Part shown: positions 6,353 through 8,282 of the stretch, in pieces
Layout of the letters: every line of letters starts with the position of its first letter
How positions within the stretch are numbered: position 1 is the first letter of the stretch
Source: Candidatus Omnitrophota bacterium
GTDB lineage: Bacteria > Omnitrophota > Gorgyraeia > Gygaellales > Profunditerraquicolaceae
Direction of reading: 5' to 3'
Length of the DNA: 8,282 nt
NCBI GenBank assembly: GCA_028713875.1
Contig: JAQTNM010000060.1
Location: forward strand, 1 to 8,282
Notes under the pieces: model-generated
What the model saw: only the letters and a program-made list of their open reading frames with translations
Databases searched by the model: none
Told to the model about the DNA's origin: nothing
Made by a program: the position numbers and the translations under genes

Positions 6353-7033
6353 CTATTTATTCTCTAATTTCTCGATCCGCTTTTCCAGCTCTTCCACCGT
6401 CTGCATTATCGGGTCGATGATGTGTATATGGTCAAGGTCAACGTCTATCTTTTTGCCGTCCTGCTTGGTGATCCTTCCCGGCACTCCCACGACGGTAGAA
6501 TTCGGCGGAACGTCTTTGATGACTACGGCATTGGCGCCTATGTAGGAGTTATCTCCGACGGTTATATTGCCCAGGACCTTTGCTCCCCCTCCTATGACTA
6601 CGTTATTTCCGGTAGTAGGGTGCCTCTTGCCTTTCACGATCCCGGTACCCCCCAATGTCACGCCCTGGTATAAAAGCACGTTATCGCCGATAACCGCGGT
6701 CTCTCCTATGACCACTCCCATGCCGTGGTCGATGAACAGACCTTTGCCGATCTTGGCGCCCGGATGTATCTCGATGCCCGTCATAAAGCGGCTGAGCTGG
6801 CTGATCAGACGCGCCAGAAAACGCATCTTTATATTATGGAAAAAATGGGCAACGCGGTGGGAAATCAAAGCATGCAGGCCGTGATAAAGTAAAAGTATTT
6901 CCAGATAACTGCTGGCTGCCGGGTCTTTGGCTTTAGCTTGTCTGATCTCGTTACGGAATAATACCGCGATGACGATAAATTTTAAGATCATTAAACCTAT
7001 GATAAAAAACAGGACTTTAAGGCAGATCGTCAT
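6353..7033 (-). CDS. cysE: Serine O-acetyltransferase with N-terminal membrane helix
   Basis: The enzyme transfers acetyl from acetyl-CoA to L-serine, giving O-acetylserine for cysteine synthesis. The helical SATase region begins near residue 28 (RNEIRQAKAKDPAASSYLEI) and is followed by left-handed beta-helix hexapeptide repeats at about 86-180. Catalytic H103 lies in FIDHGMGVVIGETA; the acidic partner appears to be E88 in IEIHPGAKIG, where E. coli has Asp. LGGTG, KRHPT and GVPGR are typical. Two oddities stand out. Residues 4-26 form an almost uninterrupted hydrophobic segment absent from standard cytoplasmic CysE, which would place the domain at the inner face of the membrane. The C-terminus (VEELEKRIEKLENK) is a short coiled coil and lacks the terminal Ile that docks cysteine synthase. 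The long start is favoured by a strong Shine-Dalgarno (GGGGGA, 5 nt before ATG). A hairpin lies in the 53-bp spacer after ispF. Confidence 0.93.
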   Translation of the reverse strand: MTICLKVLFFIIGLMILKFIVIAVLFRNEIRQAKAKDPAASSYLEILLLYHGLHALISHRVAHFFHNIKMRFLARLISQLSRFMTGIEIHPGAKIGKGLFIDHGMGVVIGETAVIGDNVLLYQGVTLGGTGIVKGKRHPTTGNNVVIGGGAKVLGNITVGDNSYIGANAVVIKDVPPNSTVVGVPGRITKQDGKKIDVDLDHIHIIDPIMQTVEELEKRIEKLENK

Positions 7034-7035
7034 TT

Positions 7036-7046
7036 TAATCCCCCTT
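7036..7046 (-). promoter_or_regulatory. Strong Shine-Dalgarno of cysE
   Basis: On the minus strand the sequence GAAGGGGGA precedes the cysE ATG with a 5-nt spacer (TTAAA). It is the best ribosome site in the window and fixes the start at 7033. This supports translation of the hydrophobic N-terminal segment rather than a start at an internal Met. Confidence 0.85.
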
Positions 7047-7052
7047 CAATGA

Positions 7053-7096
7053 GCGCATGATTTACGAACACGATAGTGTGAGTAAATCATTTGCGC
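7053..7096. repeat. Hairpin spanning the ispF stop codon and the ispF-cysE spacer
   Basis: ATGATTTAC at 7057-7065 pairs exactly with GTAAATCAT at 7082-7090. Inside, after a 2x2 mismatch, ACAC 7068-7071 pairs with GTGT 7076-7079 around a four-base loop. Outside, GCGC 7053-7056 can pair with GCGC 7093-7096 across a two-base bulge. The ispF stop (7087-7089) is inside one arm. On the transcribed strand no T tract follows, so this is not a standard intrinsic terminator. It probably acts at the mRNA level, for example by stabilising an end or isolating ispF from cysE translation, and cysE then has its own strong ribosome site. Confidence 0.7.
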
Positions 7097-7569
7097 GAAT
7101 TGACGCTGACTATCACATAAGCGGCAATGGCTTCTTTCCTCCCCGTCTCACCCAGCCCATCGCCGGTCTTGGCCTTTATCCCTACGGCATCTTCTTCGAT
7201 ATTTAAAGCTGCGGCTATCGTTTTGCGCATTTCTTTCTTAAAAGGCGCAAGGTTAGGTTCCTGCGCTACTATAACAGCATCTATGTTGTTAACGTAAAAA
7301 CCTTTTTCTTTTATCAGGTTGTTTACTTGCTCCAGCAGCTTGAGGCTGGAAATACCTTGATACCTGAGGTCGGTGTCGGGAAAATGTTCGCCGATATCCC
7401 CCAGAGACAGGGCGCCTAAAAGTGCGTCACAGAGGGCGTGCAAAAGCACATCCGCGTCAGAATGCCCCAGCAGCCCTTTAAGGTGTGGGATTTGGATACC
7501 ACCCAGGAAGAGCTTGCGCCCTTCGGATAAACGGTGGACATCATAACCAAAGCCGACCCTGTATTCCAT
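7087..7569 (-). CDS. ispF: 2-C-methyl-D-erythritol 2,4-cyclodiphosphate synthase
   Basis: IspF cyclises 4-diphosphocytidyl-methylerythritol 2-phosphate to the 2,4-cyclodiphosphate with loss of CMP, in the MEP pathway to isopentenyl diphosphate. The 160-residue length is standard, and the family forms trimers. Zinc ligands D10 and H12 lie in GYDVHRL and H44 in GHSDADVLLHALCDALLGA. GDIGEHFPDTD at 57-67 is the conserved substrate-binding segment. The cytidine-binding motif near the C-terminus reads KAKTGDGLGETGR (132-144); D137 stands where E. coli has a Glu that coordinates the metal, a conservative change, and E141 replaces the usual Phe. The ATG follows the ispD stop by one base with no Shine-Dalgarno, so translation is probably coupled to ispD. 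The stop codon lies inside a hairpin arm. Confidence 0.97.
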   Translation of the reverse strand: MEYRVGFGYDVHRLSEGRKLFLGGIQIPHLKGLLGHSDADVLLHALCDALLGALSLGDIGEHFPDTDLRYQGISSLKLLEQVNNLIKEKGFYVNNIDAVIVAQEPNLAPFKKEMRKTIAAALNIEEDAVGIKAKTGDGLGETGRKEAIAAYVIVSVNSRK

Positions 7570-7570
7570 C

Positions 7571-8278
7571 TTAAAATTTTTTGTTTTTCAGTATCCCCGA
7601 AGCAATAAAAGCGTCCTGCGGGGTGGTAATCTTGATATTGAAATGTGAGCCGCGCACGATGCCGACTTTCTTTCCTATCTTCTCTACCAAAGAGGAATCG
7701 TCAGTCACATCGTGATTGCCGAATTTTTTGTAAGCCCGGAGAATCAAGCCGGTTTTAAAAACCTGCGGGGTCTGTATCTCCCAGAGATTGCTGCGCTTTA
7801 TGGTTTTATTCACCAAAGCTGCGACTGCCGGGTTACTCCCCTCGATTCTCTTTGCCTGCTTGACGGTAAAGCTGACCGGTACCCCGCTTATAGCTGAGCC
7901 GTATTTCTTTGCCGCCTTTATCACTGAAGAAATAATATTTTTATCTATAAAAGGCCGGGCTGCGTCATGGATAAGGACGTAATCCGCTGACGGATCCAGG
8001 GCTTTCAACCCCTTCCTTACCGAATCCTGGCGCCGCAGGCCTCCCAGGACCACGTCTTTGACCTTAGTTATACGGTATTCTTTTATCTTTCGGATTACGT
8101 TCTTCTTATTTAAAGGATTTACCGCTACGATAATATCTTTAATATAAGGGTGCCTGTTTAAAGCCAATAGACTGTAGATCAGAATAGGCTTGGAGCCTAT
8201 CCTGAATAATGGCTTTGAAACCCCGGGATTGAACCTTGAGCCCTTTCCTGCAGCAAGGACAATTGCCGTTACGTGCAT
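7571..8278 (-). CDS. ispD: 2-C-methyl-D-erythritol 4-phosphate cytidylyltransferase
   Basis: IspD joins CTP and methylerythritol 4-phosphate to form CDP-methylerythritol, two steps before IspF in the MEP pathway. The 235-residue product has the nucleotide-binding opening AIVLAAGKGSR (residues 5-15) with K22, GGLRRQDSVRKGL at 79-91, the metal-linked HDAARP at 104-109, EIQTPQVF from 168, DVTDDSSLVE from 190 and NIKITTPQD from 214. The usual PKQ after the glycine loop is replaced by SKP, but the lysine is kept. The ATG at 8276-8278 is four bases from the edge. The preceding bases read TAGC, so a TAG stop of another gene may sit one base upstream, mirroring the ispD-ispF spacing, but this is too little sequence to claim. 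The Shine-Dalgarno region is outside the window. Confidence 0.96.
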   Translation of the reverse strand: MHVTAIVLAAGKGSRFNPGVSKPLFRIGSKPILIYSLLALNRHPYIKDIIVAVNPLNKKNVIRKIKEYRITKVKDVVLGGLRRQDSVRKGLKALDPSADYVLIHDAARPFIDKNIISSVIKAAKKYGSAISGVPVSFTVKQAKRIEGSNPAVAALVNKTIKRSNLWEIQTPQVFKTGLILRAYKKFGNHDVTDDSSLVEKIGKKVGIVRGSHFNIKITTPQDAFIASGILKNKKF

Positions 8279-8282
8279 GCTA

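Overview
The window holds nine protein genes, all on the minus strand, packed head to tail so that transcription runs from the right end to the left end. In transcription order they are ispD, ispF, cysE, cysS, tmk, holB, ricT, metG and a tatD gene cut by the left edge. No rRNA, tRNA, CRISPR array, prophage or complete insertion sequence is visible. The content is bacterial housekeeping: MEP isoprenoid synthesis (IspD, IspF), cysteine supply and charging (CysE, CysS), dTMP phosphorylation and the replication clamp loader (Tmk, HolB), an RNA-processing factor (RicT), Met-tRNA synthesis (MetG) and a TatD nuclease.

The gene order suggests two conserved bacterial blocks joined end to end. From memory of Bacillus subtilis, ispD-ispF-(gltX)-cysE-cysS is one block and tmk-(...)-holB-yaaT(ricT)-(...)-metS-tatD another, and the two lie apart there. 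Here they are adjacent, with only 208 bp between cysS and tmk. Overall composition is close to balanced. The mixture of Firmicutes-like operon order with a compact MetG that lacks the C-terminal tRNA-binding domain, sparse Shine-Dalgarno sites and intergenic palindromes fits an uncultured lineage such as Omnitrophota or a related deep-branching phylum. That placement is a low-confidence guess from style, not a demonstrated assignment.

Layout: most junctions are very tight. The spacers are ispD/ispF 1 bp, cysE/cysS 3 bp, tmk/holB 2 bp, ricT/metG overlapping by one base (TAATG) and metG/tatD 19 bp. Starts at these junctions have little or no Shine-Dalgarno sequence, as expected for translational coupling. 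Two spacers (ispF/cysE and holB/ricT) contain hairpins, and the gene after each has a clear Shine-Dalgarno site. The third long spacer (cysS/tmk) is filled almost entirely by a roughly 182-bp imperfect inverted repeat that looks like a miniature transposable element, and tmk has no visible Shine-Dalgarno.

The least ordinary part is around 4717-5520. The 3' third of cysS is sharply more AT-rich (about 36% GC by hand count, against about 53% just upstream, with third-position GC falling from about 58% to about 18% in sampled codons). This stretch abuts the inverted-repeat element at the join between the two blocks. The simplest reading is a mosaic cysS created by recombination at or near the KMAKS motif. 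CysE also carries an unusual N-terminal hydrophobic helix that may anchor it in the membrane. I found no wholly new multi-gene system here.
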